Shown piece after piece: positions 1 through 8,925 of a stretch of DNA of 12,878 bases (positions are counted from its first letter, which is position 1; each line of letters begins with the position of its first letter). The stretch covers positions 1 through 12,878 of the forward strand of contig JALQSY010000035.1 in the NCBI GenBank assembly GCA_023264215.1, in the 5' to 3' direction. The notes beneath the pieces are model-generated. The model worked only from the letters and a program-made list of their open reading frames with translations, was not told the DNA's origin and did not search any database. Made by a program: the position numbers and the translations under genes. This DNA is from Candidatus Nanopelagicales bacterium. GTDB lineage: Bacteria > Actinomycetota > Actinomycetes > S36-B12.

Positions 1-744
1 GTACATGCGCAGCATGATCTGCTCGAGCCAGTCGGTCGCGGGCCAGCCGGTGGCGCCACCGGACTCGATGCCGCCGCACCAGGGCGTGACGCCGTCGGCA
101 ACCATATGATCGGACAGGGCGAAGAGCTCATCCCACGTGGTGGGGACGGCGTAGCCCTTCTCCGCGAAGACCTTGGGGGAGTACCACACGAAGGACTTCA
201 TGTTGGAGCCCAGCGGTGCGGCGTAGAAGGTGCCGTCGACGGTGCCGTAGGCCTTCCACGCGGGGTTCCAGTACTGATCGACAAGGGCGGTCACCGAGTC
301 CGGAGCGGCGATCGGGCCGCCGGTCTCGACGAGCTTGGCCAGCAGACCGGGCTGGGGGATGAAGGCGAGGTCGGGTGCGTTGCCACCGGCGATGCGGGTG
401 GGCAGCTGGGCCTCGAACTGATCCGAACCCTCGTACACGATGTCGATGCCCGTGCACTCCTCGAATTCGGCCCAGGCGGCCTCGAACTTCTGCTGCTCGG
501 GCGGAAGGATCGAGGTGAAGAGGGTGACCGAGGCGCCCTCGAACGTGCCGTAGGCCGCGTAGGCCTCACAGCCTGCCGCTGGCGCCGCACTCGTCTCCCC
601 GCCCGAATCTGCGGATGAACTGGCGGGAGCAGCGGACGTGCTCTCGTCGGATGTGCTCGAGCCTCCGCACGCGGCCAGCAGCAGCGCAGCTGCACTGGCG
701 CCCACGAGGAGGGCCACACCGCGACGGCGAGTAGGTACTGACAT
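1..744 (-). CDS. Sugar ABC transporter substrate-binding lipoprotein (C-terminus missing)
   Basis: This is probably the extracellular solute-binding protein of a carbohydrate ABC importer, anchored to the outer face of the membrane. The start is an ATG at 744-742, with AAGGAG (755-750) five bases upstream. Residues 1-8 are basic (MSVPTRRR), residues 9-25 form a hydrophobic signal segment, and LLLAAC places the lipobox Cys at residue 26. A Ser/Thr/Ala-rich linker follows. The mature part has family 1 binding-protein features: GASVTLFTSILPPEQQKFE, then GGNAPDLAFIPQPGLL, then NMKSFVWYSPKVF and VPTTWDELFALSD. It most resembles alpha-glucoside (AglE-like) binding proteins, which fits the alpha-glucosidase and ATPase nearby. 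The frame is open for 248 codons and runs off the left edge, so the C-terminal half is not visible. The permease genes presumably lie beyond the edge. The substrate is inferred from context. Confidence 0.88.
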   Translation of the reverse strand, partial: MSVPTRRRGVALLVGASAAALLLAACGGSSTSDESTSAAPASSSADSGGETSAAPAAGCEAYAAYGTFEGASVTLFTSILPPEQQKFEAAWAEFEECTGIDIVYEGSDQFEAQLPTRIAGGNAPDLAFIPQPGLLAKLVETGGPIAAPDSVTALVDQYWNPAWKAYGTVDGTFYAAPLGSNMKSFVWYSPKVFAEKGYAVPTTWDELFALSDHMVADGVTPWCGGIESGGATGWPATDWLEQIMLRMY

Positions 745-784
745 GCCGTCTCCTTGTCGATGAACGGCCGGGCGTGATCCGGCC

Positions 785-798
785 TGCAAACGCTCCCA
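785..798. promoter_or_regulatory. LacI-family operator-like palindrome
   Basis: TGCAAACGCTCCCA matches 9 of the 10 fixed positions of TGNAANCGNTTNCA, a common form of LacI/GalR-family operators with a central CG. It lies 40 bp upstream of the binding-protein start and overlaps its candidate promoter. This suggests substrate-dependent repression by a LacI-type regulator that is not encoded in this window. Confidence 0.5.
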
Positions 799-826
799 TC
801 TTGTCGACTCCGTCCCATCTCGGCAA
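798..826 (-). promoter_or_regulatory. Candidate promoter for the substrate-binding protein gene
   Basis: Read on the minus strand, TTGCCG (826-821) and CAAGAT (803-798) are separated by 17 bases. The -35 box is good and the -10 box is weak. The operator-like palindrome at 785-798 begins at the -10 box and would cover the transcription start, as expected for repression. Inferred only. Confidence 0.35.
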
Positions 827-908
827 GGGGAACCGGACTTTTGCCGCAGTAACGAAACGACAACAGCGCGATGGTCGATGCAACGGTGCAGAAATGCGAC
901 CCGTTTCA

Positions 909-922
909 TGAAAGCGCTGTCG
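909..922. promoter_or_regulatory. Second LacI-family operator-like palindrome
   Basis: TGAAAGCGCTGTCG matches 8 of the 10 fixed positions of TGNAANCGNTTNCA and contains the palindromic core AGCGCT. It sits on the ATPase side of the divergent region. Its last six bases coincide with the candidate -35 box of the ATPase promoter. Confidence 0.45.
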
Positions 923-945
923 GTGATCGTGTCGACGTCTAGAGT
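917..945 (+). promoter_or_regulatory. Candidate promoter for the ABC ATPase gene
   Basis: A TANNNT-type -10 box, TAGAGT (940-945), lies 17 bases after CTGTCG (917-922), a poor -35 match. The -10 is 40 bp before the GTG start at 986, leaving room for the visible GGGAGGGA ribosome site (973-980). The overlap with the operator at 909-922 supports the placement, but the -35 is weak. Confidence 0.3.
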
Positions 946-985
946 GACGATCTGGCCGCTGGCGAATGCGTGGGGAGGGACCACT

Positions 986-2064
<1,079 letters not shown>

Positions 2065-2068
<4 letters not shown>

Positions 2069-3678
2069 GTCTGCAGCCAGACGGTCGTGCCCGGTGGGAG
2101 CACGCCGCGGTCCGGGAGTTCGTCGGAGCACAGCAGGATCGTGCCCTCGGGGATCGACAGGGGGGTGGACCCGCAGTTTGCCACGCACGCGAACCCGTCT
2201 CCGCGGCGATACGCGACCGCCTCGGATCCCAGGTCCCACCACTGCAGAGGCTGGCCCCACGCGAGTCCCGGGTGGGCACGGCGCAGCGAGAGCCCCCGCC
2301 GATACAGGTGGAGCGTGCTGAAGGGATCGGCTTCCTGCGCCGCCACGGTGAGCGATGCCCACGTGTCGGGCTGCGGCAGCCAGGTGTCGTGCCCGCCGAA
2401 GTCGTAGGGGGGCTGGGCTCCGGCCCAGGGCAGGGGTACGCGTGCGCCATCGCGGCCGAGCTGCTCGCCGCCGGAGCGGAACCACACCGGATCCTCTCGT
2501 CGATCCGGTGGGATGTCCGCGTCTTCGAGACCGAGCTCCTCGCCCTGGTAGACGTAGAGGGAGCCCGGCAGCGCCTGGGCGAGCAGCGCCATCGCGCGAG
2601 CTCGTCGTACCCCCTCGGCTCCTCCGCCGAGGCGCGTCGCGACGCGGGGCGAATCGTGGTTGCACAAGGCCCACGTGACAGGTGCCGGGGCGAGATTGCC
2701 GATCGCGTCGGTGATGATCGAGCGCAGTCGCGATGCGTCCCAGGGCGCCGCGAGGAAGTCGAACGTGAAGATCTGGTGGAGCGTGTCGGGGCGAACGTAG
2801 AGGGGAGCGCGCTCGGAGGGCACCCACGCCTCGGCGACGGCCATGCGATCGCCGGGGTAGGAATCCAGCACCGCTCGCCATTCGCGGAAGATCTCGAAGA
2901 CCTCGTCTCGGTCGAGGTAGTGCGACAGGTCTGCGCTGCGTGGGCCGTCCGACGGCAGGTCCAGCCGCACCTCGTCGAGCACCGCCTCCGGGTCGGCGGC
3001 ATCGGCGTAGGTCATGTCCTTGGCCATGCCCATCGCCACATCCACGCGGAAGCCATCCGCGCCCAGGTCGAGCCAGAAGCGCAGGGTCTGGATGAAGTCG
3101 GCCCGGACGTCCGGATGCGTCCAGTTGAGGTCGGCCTGGGTCGAGTCGAACATGTTGAGGTACCACTCGCCTGGGGAGCCGTCGGCCTCCGTCACGCGGG
3201 TCCACGCCGGCCCGGTGAACAGGCTCAGCCAGTTGTTCGGAGGCTCGTCGCCCTGGGGGCCGCGACCGGGGCGGAAGTGGAAGCGTGACCGCGCGTCCGA
3301 ACCCGGTCCCGCTGAGATCGCCTCGTCGAACCATGGATGCTCGGTCGAGAAGTGGTTCGGGACGATATCGACGATCACGCGCAGGCCCCGCGCGTGCGCG
3401 GCATCGATGAGCGCTCGAGCGTCGTCGAGGCTTCCGTACATCGGGTCGACATTGCGCGGGTCGCTCACGTCGTATCCGGAGTCGTGCTGGGGGGATGGGT
3501 AGAACGGCGACAGCCAGAGAGCGTCCACGCCCAGGGCGGCGATGTAGGGCAGCCGCGAGACCACCCCGACCAAGTCTCCGGTGCCGTCCCCATTGGCGTC
3601 GGCGAAGGATCGGGGGTAGACCTGGTAGATCGCGGCGTCAGCCCACCAGGGGGCGCCGGAGGGGTCTCGCGTCACCAT
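2065..3678 (-). CDS. GH13 alpha-glucosidase, cytosolic
   Basis: This is a 537-residue glycoside hydrolase family 13 enzyme, predicted to release glucose from short alpha-glucosides. The N-terminus WWADAAIYQVYPRSFAD is typical of the oligo-1,6-glucosidase/alpha-glucosidase group. The four conserved regions are present: DIVPNH at 104-109, GFRVDVAMG with nucleophile Asp213, AEAW with acid/base Glu283, and NHD with Asp342. There is no signal peptide, so it should act in the cytosol on imported sugar, matching the binding protein and ATPase beside it. No Shine-Dalgarno sequence precedes the ATG; instead TAGCCT ends six bases before it, suggesting a leaderless transcript. The GTG of codon 2 is a less likely alternative start. 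Exact specificity (maltose, isomaltose, sucrose or trehalose-type) cannot be read with confidence. Confidence 0.95.
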
Positions 3679-3684
3679 GGGGCA

Positions 3685-3690
3685 AGGCTA
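3685..3690 (-). promoter_or_regulatory. Leaderless-type -10 box for the alpha-glucosidase gene
   Basis: On the minus strand TAGCCT is followed by exactly six bases and then the ATG. This TANNNT-N6-start layout would place transcription initiation at or next to the start codon. No ribosome site is visible, which agrees with leaderless translation. The same layout occurs at two other genes in this window. Confidence 0.5.
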
Positions 3691-3744
3691 GGACCAGGGG
3701 CACCGGGCGTTCGGCCGCGGCACGTGTGAGACTGGTGCCCTTGC

Positions 3745-3751
3745 AGGAAGG
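3745..3751 (+). promoter_or_regulatory. Ribosome-binding site of oleA
   Basis: AGGAAGG lies five bases before the ATG at 3757 and fixes the oleA start. It is one of the clearest Shine-Dalgarno sequences in the window. Confidence 0.75.
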
Positions 3752-3756
3752 ATCCG

Positions 3757-4794
3757 ATGAGCGAGCGCCCGGGTGGCGGCAATGCCACCTTCCGTTTCAC
3801 GGACACCGCGGTCTTGTCCGTCAGCGTCGCCGAGGCGCCCATCGTGGTCACCTCGGCGGAGATCGACCAGGCCCTCGCCGACACCTACGCGCGCCTGGAT
3901 GTGCGCCCAGGACTGCTGGAGGGCCTGGCGGGCATCGTCGAGCGTCGGTGGTGGCCGGAGGACGTCACCTTCGCCGACGCTGCCGCAATGGCCGGAGCCA
4001 AGGCGATCGCCGATGCCGGTGTCGCGCCCGAGCGCATCGGGCTGCTCATCGACACGTCGGTGTCCCGAGGGCATCTCGAGCCGTCGGCGGCTGTCGACGT
4101 GCATCACCAGCTCGGGCTCGCACCCCACTGCCTGAACTTCGATCTGTCCAACGCCTGCCTGGGCTTCGTCAACGGCATGCACCTCGCCGGCACGCTCATC
4201 GACGCCGGGCAGATCGACTACGCCGTGATCGTCGACGGCGAGGGTTCGCGTGGGCTTCACGAGCGCACCATCGAACGCCTGCAGCGACCTGAGACGACGG
4301 TCGCTGACATCTTCGAGAACTTCGCCTCCCTGACCCTGGGGTCCGGCGGGGCGGCGATGGTCCTGGGGCGGGCCACCGAGCATCCGGAGGGCCATCGCTT
4401 CGTCGGGGGCGTCTCGCGGGCGGCGACCCAGCACCATCGCATCTGCGTGGGAGACATGACCCAGATGCGCACCGACTCCCGGGCCCTGCTCGAGGCCGGG
4501 CTCGAGCTCTCCGTGGCTCTGTGACAGGAGGCGGCCGAGACCTTCGACTGGTCCGATCTGGACACCTACGTCATCCACCAGGTGTCGAGCGTCCACACCC
4601 AGGCCGTCACGTCGGCCCTCGGCATCGACTCCGCGCGCGTCCCCATGACCTTCCCGCGCTACGGCAACATCGGTCCCGCCTCGATCCCCTTCACGCTCGC
4701 CCTGCAGGTCGACGAACTCCGCGAGGGCGATCGCGTCGGCTGCCTGGGCATCGGCTCCGGCCTCAACGCCAGCGTCATCGAGATCTCCTGGTAG
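3757..4794 (+). pseudogene. oleA: OleA, acyl-CoA condensing thiolase, interrupted by in-frame TGA
   Basis: OleA joins two fatty acyl-CoAs by head-to-head Claisen condensation to a 2-alkyl-3-ketoacid, the first step of long-chain olefin synthesis. The frame from ATG 3757 would give 345 residues, the usual length, but codon 256 (4522-4524) is TGA. Reading continues in the same frame after it with clear homology (YVIHQVSSVHTQAV, then FPRYGNIGPAS, then GIGSGLNASVIEISW), so this is a nonsense codon and not a frameshift. Catalytic Cys134 (NACLGF) and Glu108 (GHLEPS) lie before it; His274 and Asn304 lie after it. The Glu-Cys spacing of 26 equals that of Xanthomonas OleA (Glu117/Cys143), and the spacings to His and Asn agree within two residues. 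A product ending at residue 255 lacks two of the catalytic residues and should be inactive. A Trp codon (TGG) changed to TGA, or a sequencing error, is the simplest explanation. Confidence 0.9.
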
Positions 4795-4805
4795 CCCGCG
4801 CCGCG

Positions 4806-7349
4806 ATGAGTGCGCGCCCACCTGACCTGCCCGGGCTCGACCCTGCCTGGTCGCGATTCGTGGACCTGGACGGCGTGCGCATGCACGTGCTCGAGCGCCC
4901 CGCGCAGGGCACGCCCTCCCTCACCGTGCTGGCGGTACACGGCAATCCCACGTGGTCCTACCTCTGGCGGCGGCTGCTGGCGCTCGCTCCCGCCGACTGG
5001 CGCGTGATCGCGGTGGACCAGATCGGGATGGGGTACTCCGACCGCCTGCCCGAGGGCGCTGCGATGCGCCGGCTCGCGGATCGCGTCGCGGACCTCGGGG
5101 CCCTCTCCGATGCCATGGCCGTCAGCGGGCCAGTCGTCACGGTCGCCCACGACTGGGGTGGGCCGGTCTCCCTGGGATGGGCCCTGGCGCACCGCGCCGA
5201 ACTCGCCGGGGTCGTTCTGGGCAACACCGCGGTCCACCAGCCCGAGGGCGCCCCCGCGCCGACGCTGATCAGGCTCGCGAGATCACGCCCCATGCTGGAC
5301 GCCGTCACGCGTCGCACGGCGACGTTCGTGCGCGGCACCACCGCCCTGTCGCGGGGCATGGCCCCCGATGTCGCCCGCGCCTACCGAGCTCCCTACCCGG
5401 ATCGGGTCAGTCGGCGATCGATCGGCGACTTCGTGGCCGACATCCCCCTCGCCCCGGACCACCCGAGTGCCCCCGCCCTCGATGCGATCGCCGAGGGCAT
5501 TCGCGCGCTGGACGTGCCCGTGCTCCTCGCCTGGGGGTCCGACGACCCGGTGTTCTCCGACCGCTACCTTCGCGATCTCGGCGAGCGGATGCCCCACGCG
5601 GACGTGCATCGCTACGAGGGCGCTCGGCATCTGGTCATGGAGGACGCCGAGCAATGGTGCGACGACGTCATCGCGTGGATCGAGGCGCGAGTCCTGAGCG
5701 AGCGGCCGCACACTCGGGCGTCCGCCGTGATGGAGGCGCCGATCGGTGATGAGCTCGAGCAGCGCTCCGGCGACGACACGGTGGCACTGGCCGATCTGCG
5801 CTCGGATCGACGCGTGGGATGGCGGATGCTCGCGACGCGCACACGTGAGATCGCCGCCGGCCTGATCGACATGGGTGTTCGCCCGGGAGACCGCATCGCG
5901 ATGCTCGTGCCTCCCAGCGCCGATCTCATCGCCTGCGTGTACGCCGCCTGGCGCATCGGCGCGGTCGTGGTCGTCGCGGACTCCGGACTGGGCGTGCGCG
6001 GCATGCGTCGAGCGCTGCGATCCGCCGAGGCCACGCACGTCATCGGGATACCCGCCGGGCTCGGACTGGCCCGCACCCTCGGCCTGCCCGGCCTGCGCAT
6101 CCTCGTCGGCCGCACGGGCCCCGCCACCCGGGTCCTGGGAGCCGACGCCTCGCTGGCGGAGGTCGCGCGGCGTGGGCGGGGATTCCTGGCCGGGTCCGAC
6201 CTGCCGCTTCCTGCCGAAGGCGACGCCGATGCGCTCGTGGCCTTCACGTCGGGGGCGACGGGACCGGCCAAGGGGGTGGTCTACACCCAGGCCCGCCTTG
6301 CCCACCTGCGCGATGCGCTCCGGCGGGCGTACGACATCGGCCCCGACGACGCGCTCGTCGCTGCGTTCGCTCCGTGGTCCGTGCTCGGTCCCGCCCTGGG
6401 CATCCCGTCTGCGATCCCCGACATGGATCTCACCGACGCCAGCACGCTCACCGCTCGAGCATTCGCCGACGCTGCCGCAGCGGTCGGCGGCACCTTCGCT
6501 TGGGCATCGCCCACGGCCCTGCGCGCCGTCGTGGACACCGGCGAGCACCTCGACATGCACGAGCGTCGCGCCCTCGCGCACGTGCGCTCACTGCTCGTCG
6601 CCGGCGCGCCCGTGCCGGTCGAACTCCTGGAGCGCGCATCGCGATTGATGCCCGCTGCCGACCTCGCCACCCCCTACGGGATGACGGAGGCGCTACCGCT
6701 GACCGAGGTCACGCTCGCCGAACTGCGGGAGGCTCACGGGCGAGGCGTGCTCGTCGGGCGCCCGCTGCCCGGCGTCGAGGTGCAGGTCGCTGCGCTGGAC
6801 GCGAGCGGAGTGCCGGCCCTCGAGCCCGGGTGCACCCCGGGGACGACCGGGGAGATCATCGTGCGCTGCGACTGGATGCGCGATCGCTACGACCGCCGCT
6901 GGGCGACGCAGCATCGTGCCGCCCGGCCTGCGGGGTGGCACCGGACGGGCGACGTCGGTCACCTCGACGACGAGGGCCGACTGTGGGTGGAGGGTCGCCT
7001 CGCTCACGTGCTGCAGTGCGCACAGGGCCCCGTCACGCCGGTCGCCGGCGAACTCGCCGCTCAGCGCGCTGCCCGCGTGCCCCTCGCTGCTCTGGTCGGC
7101 GTCGGCCCCGCGGGCACGCAGGTGCCCGTGGTGGTGCTGCTCGCGCCCGGCCCCGCGCTCGGGCTCGCGGACATCGAGATGACCAGAGCCGTACGCGCGG
7201 CGGTGCGGGACGAGACGGGCCTGGAGGTCGCCGCAGTGCTCACCATGCGCGAGCTCCCGGTCGATGTCCGGCACCGGTCCAAGGTCGACCGGATCCGGAT
7301 CGCCCGTCAGGCGGCGGAGTTCCTCGCGGGTGAGCGCGGCGATGAGTGA
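4806..7349 (+). CDS. oleBC: OleBC fusion: beta-lactone decarboxylase plus beta-lactone synthetase
   Basis: This 847-residue protein joins two olefin-pathway enzymes. Residues 1 to about 298 are OleB, an alpha/beta hydrolase of the haloalkane dehalogenase group: HGNPTW at 45-50, nucleophile Asp116 in AHDWGG, a probable acid at Asp246 or Asp247 (WGSDDP), and His275 (GARHLVMED). Residues about 306-847 are OleC, an ANL-superfamily ATP-dependent beta-lactone synthetase: P-loop TSGATGPAKG at 481-490, YGMTEA at 624-629, HRTGD at 712-716, and an A10-like RHRSKVDR with Lys826. OleC closes the beta-hydroxy acid to a beta-lactone, and OleB removes CO2 to give the cis-olefin. OleBC fusions are known from actinobacteria such as Micrococcus. 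The start ATG is 11 bases after the oleA stop with no good ribosome site, so translation is probably coupled. The open frame extends back to 4521, but that part is Arg/His-rich shadow of oleA. Confidence 0.95.
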   Translation: MSARPPDLPGLDPAWSRFVDLDGVRMHVLERPAQGTPSLTVLAVHGNPTWSYLWRRLLALAPADWRVIAVDQIGMGYSDRLPEGAAMRRLADRVADLGALSDAMAVSGPVVTVAHDWGGPVSLGWALAHRAELAGVVLGNTAVHQPEGAPAPTLIRLARSRPMLDAVTRRTATFVRGTTALSRGMAPDVARAYRAPYPDRVSRRSIGDFVADIPLAPDHPSAPALDAIAEGIRALDVPVLLAWGSDDPVFSDRYLRDLGERMPHADVHRYEGARHLVMEDAEQWCDDVIAWIEARVLSERPHTRASAVMEAPIGDELEQRSGDDTVALADLRSDRRVGWRMLATRTREIAAGLIDMGVRPGDRIAMLVPPSADLIACVYAAWRIGAVVVVADSGLGVRGMRRALRSAEATHVIGIPAGLGLARTLGLPGLRILVGRTGPATRVLGADASLAEVARRGRGFLAGSDLPLPAEGDADALVAFTSGATGPAKGVVYTQARLAHLRDALRRAYDIGPDDALVAAFAPWSVLGPALGIPSAIPDMDLTDASTLTARAFADAAAAVGGTFAWASPTALRAVVDTGEHLDMHERRALAHVRSLLVAGAPVPVELLERASRLMPAADLATPYGMTEALPLTEVTLAELREAHGRGVLVGRPLPGVEVQVAALDASGVPALEPGCTPGTTGEIIVRCDWMRDRYDRRWATQHRAARPAGWHRTGDVGHLDDEGRLWVEGRLAHVLQCAQGPVTPVAGELAAQRAARVPLAALVGVGPAGTQVPVVVLLAPGPALGLADIEMTRAVRAAVRDETGLEVAAVLTMRELPVDVRHRSKVDRIRIARQAAEFLAGERGDE

Positions 7350-8349
7350 GCGCATCGCCGTCACCGGGGCCTCGGGGGTCGTCGGCAGTGCTGTCGCCCG
7401 AGCCCTCCTGGCCCGAGGCGACGACGTAGTCGCCATCCAGCGCAGCGAGGCTCCCGCGTCCCTGCGCGCAGCGGGAGCGCGAAGCCTGCGGGCGGATGTC
7501 GCCGGTGACATCGACCCGCTCGTCGAGGCCCTGAGCGGCTGCTCGGCCGTCGTGCACGCGGCCGCCCGCGTCGAGATCACCGGCGGGTGGGAGGAATTCG
7601 AGCGCATCAACGTGCGGGGAACGAGACAGATCATCGAAGCCGCGCGCCGCGCGGGCGTCCGGCGCTTCGTGCACGTCTCGTCTCCCTCTGTCGCGCATGC
7701 CGGCTTCGCCCTTGTCGGGGCGCAGGCAGCGGCGGCTGATCCGGAGCGAGCTCACGGACACTATTCGCGCAGCAAGGCGCTGGCCGAAGCGAGCGTGCTC
7801 GCTGTGCGCGACGAGCGGATGGCCGTGACGGTCGTGCGGCCTCATCTGGTGTGGGGACCGGGTGACACGCAGTTGACGGCGCGCATCATCGAGCGGGCCC
7901 GTAGTGGACGACTGGTGCTCATCGGCAGTGGAGCAGCGCTCATCGACACGACGTACATCGACAATGCAGGTGACGCGCTCGTCGCCGCGGTCGACCGTGC
8001 GGAGCATCCCGAGGTGAGGGGTAGGGCGTTCGTGGTGTCCAACGGCGAGCCGCGCACCGTGAGCGAGATGCTCACGGGCATCGCGCAGGCTGCGGGCGCG
8101 CCGGGCCCCTCGCGCAGTGTTCCCTTCCCTGCCGCGCGCGTGGGGGGCATGGTGCTCGAGCGCCTCTGGGAGCGCACGGGCCGCGAGGGTGACCCTCCTG
8201 TGACGGCGTTCCTCGCGGAGCAGCTCGCCACAGCCCACTGGTTCGATCAGCGGCAGACGCGATCGGCGCTGGCGTGGTCACCGCGGGTGAGCATCGACGA
8301 GGGATTCGCGCTGCTCGCGGCAGCCGAGGGCATTCTTCGCGACGCCTGA
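7342..8349 (+). CDS. oleD: OleD, 2-alkyl-3-ketoacid reductase (extended SDR)
   Basis: OleD reduces the ketoacid made by OleA to the 2-alkyl-3-hydroxyacid, which OleC then activates. The 335-residue product is an extended short-chain dehydrogenase. Its Rossmann glycine motif is TGASGVVG (Gly9, Gly12, Gly15), followed by an Arg-containing segment after the second strand (AIQRS) that would suit NADPH. The catalytic Tyr141 and Lys145 are in HYSRSKALAE, and the preceding HVSSPSV carries the serine region. The ATG at 7342 overlaps the oleBC stop by eight bases (ATGAGTGA), with a weak GGGTGAG at 7328-7334, so the two genes are translationally coupled. An upstream in-frame extension to 7264 is rejected because it lies within the OleC C-terminus and precedes the glycine motif. 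The name rests on context as well as fold, since similar SDRs have many roles. Confidence 0.92.
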   Translation: MSERIAVTGASGVVGSAVARALLARGDDVVAIQRSEAPASLRAAGARSLRADVAGDIDPLVEALSGCSAVVHAAARVEITGGWEEFERINVRGTRQIIEAARRAGVRRFVHVSSPSVAHAGFALVGAQAAAADPERAHGHYSRSKALAEASVLAVRDERMAVTVVRPHLVWGPGDTQLTARIIERARSGRLVLIGSGAALIDTTYIDNAGDALVAAVDRAEHPEVRGRAFVVSNGEPRTVSEMLTGIAQAAGAPGPSRSVPFPAARVGGMVLERLWERTGREGDPPVTAFLAEQLATAHWFDQRQTRSALAWSPRVSIDEGFALLAAAEGILRDA

Positions 8350-8394
8350 TCGGCGTGGCTCCGCGATCGACCGCCCGTGTTGGCCTATAAATGA

Positions 8395-8429
8395 CGAGAC
8401 CCCTGGAAGTATGAGTTCCAGGGGTCTCG
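8395..8429 (+). terminator. Strong hairpin downstream of oleD, possibly bidirectional terminator
   Basis: CGAGACCCCTGGAA (8395-8408) and TTCCAGGGGTCTCG (8416-8429) form a perfect 14-bp stem with the 7-base loop GTATGAG. It lies 46 bases after the oleD stop. No T-run follows on the plus strand, which is common in high-GC actinobacterial terminators. On the minus strand the stem is followed by TCATTTATAG, a somewhat U-rich tail, so it may also stop transcription coming from the right. Confidence 0.75.
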
Positions 8430-8913
8430 CTCGGTCACCAGCTGTCCGGCAAAGCCATTCCGCTTAGTGACCCGGATCGCACCTACTGGCCCCGCGAGGG
8501 GAAGTCAGGGGTGTCGCCCCTACTCCGTCGCACCCGTTGCCGGGGCGCCTCCAGCGCGGCTTGCGCCGCCTCAGCCGATCCCGAAACTCCGGTCCCCCCC
8601 GCGACACCGGGGTGGGGAGTTGCCTCCGATCTCGTCTTGCGACTCGATCTCCGTTGCTCCGATCGCTCGGTTTCCCTTGCGATAGGACAGTTCTATTCGC
8701 TCCGCGCAACCCGCGCAAGGGTGTGTCGGAACATTTTCAAAAAACTTGACCACCATTGATCACACAGAGTCCGCGCAGTCACACGCGTCCCGGTCAGGGC
8801 GCGAGTTCCGATGGCTAACGACGCTGACAGGGCCCTCAGCGTCGGGGACGGGCGGATGGCGCGCACCAGCTCGTCCCAAGCCGACGCGCGGGCCCTCGGC
8901 CGGTCATGGGCCG

Positions 8914-8919
8914 TACCCT
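8914..8919 (+). promoter_or_regulatory. Leaderless-type -10 box for the alpha/beta hydrolase gene
   Basis: TACCCT is followed by exactly six bases (CAAGGC) and then ATG 8926. No Shine-Dalgarno sequence is in place. This fixes ATG 8926 as the likely start in preference to the in-frame TTG at 8746. No clear -35 box is visible. Confidence 0.55.
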
Positions 8920-8925
8920 CAAGGC

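Larger units (their letters stand above)
8350..8925. other. 576-bp stretch without a convincing gene
   Basis: After oleD come 45 bases, then a perfect hairpin (8395-8429). The remainder has several short self-complementary segments: CCCCGCGAGGGG at 8490-8501 (GCGA tetraloop), AGGGGTGTCGCCCCT at 8507-8521, GCGGC/GCCGC at 8556-8569, and GATAG/CTATT at 8681-8697. It also has an AT-richer patch at about 8729-8760. Open frames are short and Arg/Pro-rich, except a 61-codon minus-strand frame (8756-8571) that has no ribosome site. The promoter of the following gene is at the right end. Confidence 0.6.

Noticed and set aside
291..863. Long minus-strand frame overlapping the binding-protein gene
   Set aside because: It is Arg/Ser/Pro-rich and out of frame with the lipoprotein gene, which has a signal peptide, lipobox and ribosome site.
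878..985. N-terminal extension of the ABC ATPase from ATG 878
   Set aside because: It has no ribosome site, crosses the operator and promoter region, and precedes the family's normal N-terminus; GTG 986 has GGGAGGGA upstream.
4522..4524. TGA read as selenocysteine in OleA
   Set aside because: The position is not an active-site residue, OleA enzymes are not known selenoproteins, and I see no clear bacterial SECIS-like hairpin just downstream.
4526..4531. Perfect AGGAGG just after the oleA TGA as a restart ribosome site
   Set aside because: No ATG, GTG or TTG lies at a usable distance (the next in-frame GTG is 4582), and the bases are explained by Gln-Glu-Ala codons of oleA.
4521..4805. Upstream extension of the oleBC frame starting at GTG 4521, overlapping the oleA TGA as GTGA
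   Set aside because: The 95 added residues are Arg/His/Pro-rich with no OleB similarity and are the shadow of the intact oleA 3' frame; OleB homology starts at ATG 4806.
8746..8925. N-terminal extension of the hydrolase from TTG 8746
   Set aside because: Its composition is non-coding in appearance, and a TANNNT-N6-ATG box places the start at 8926.
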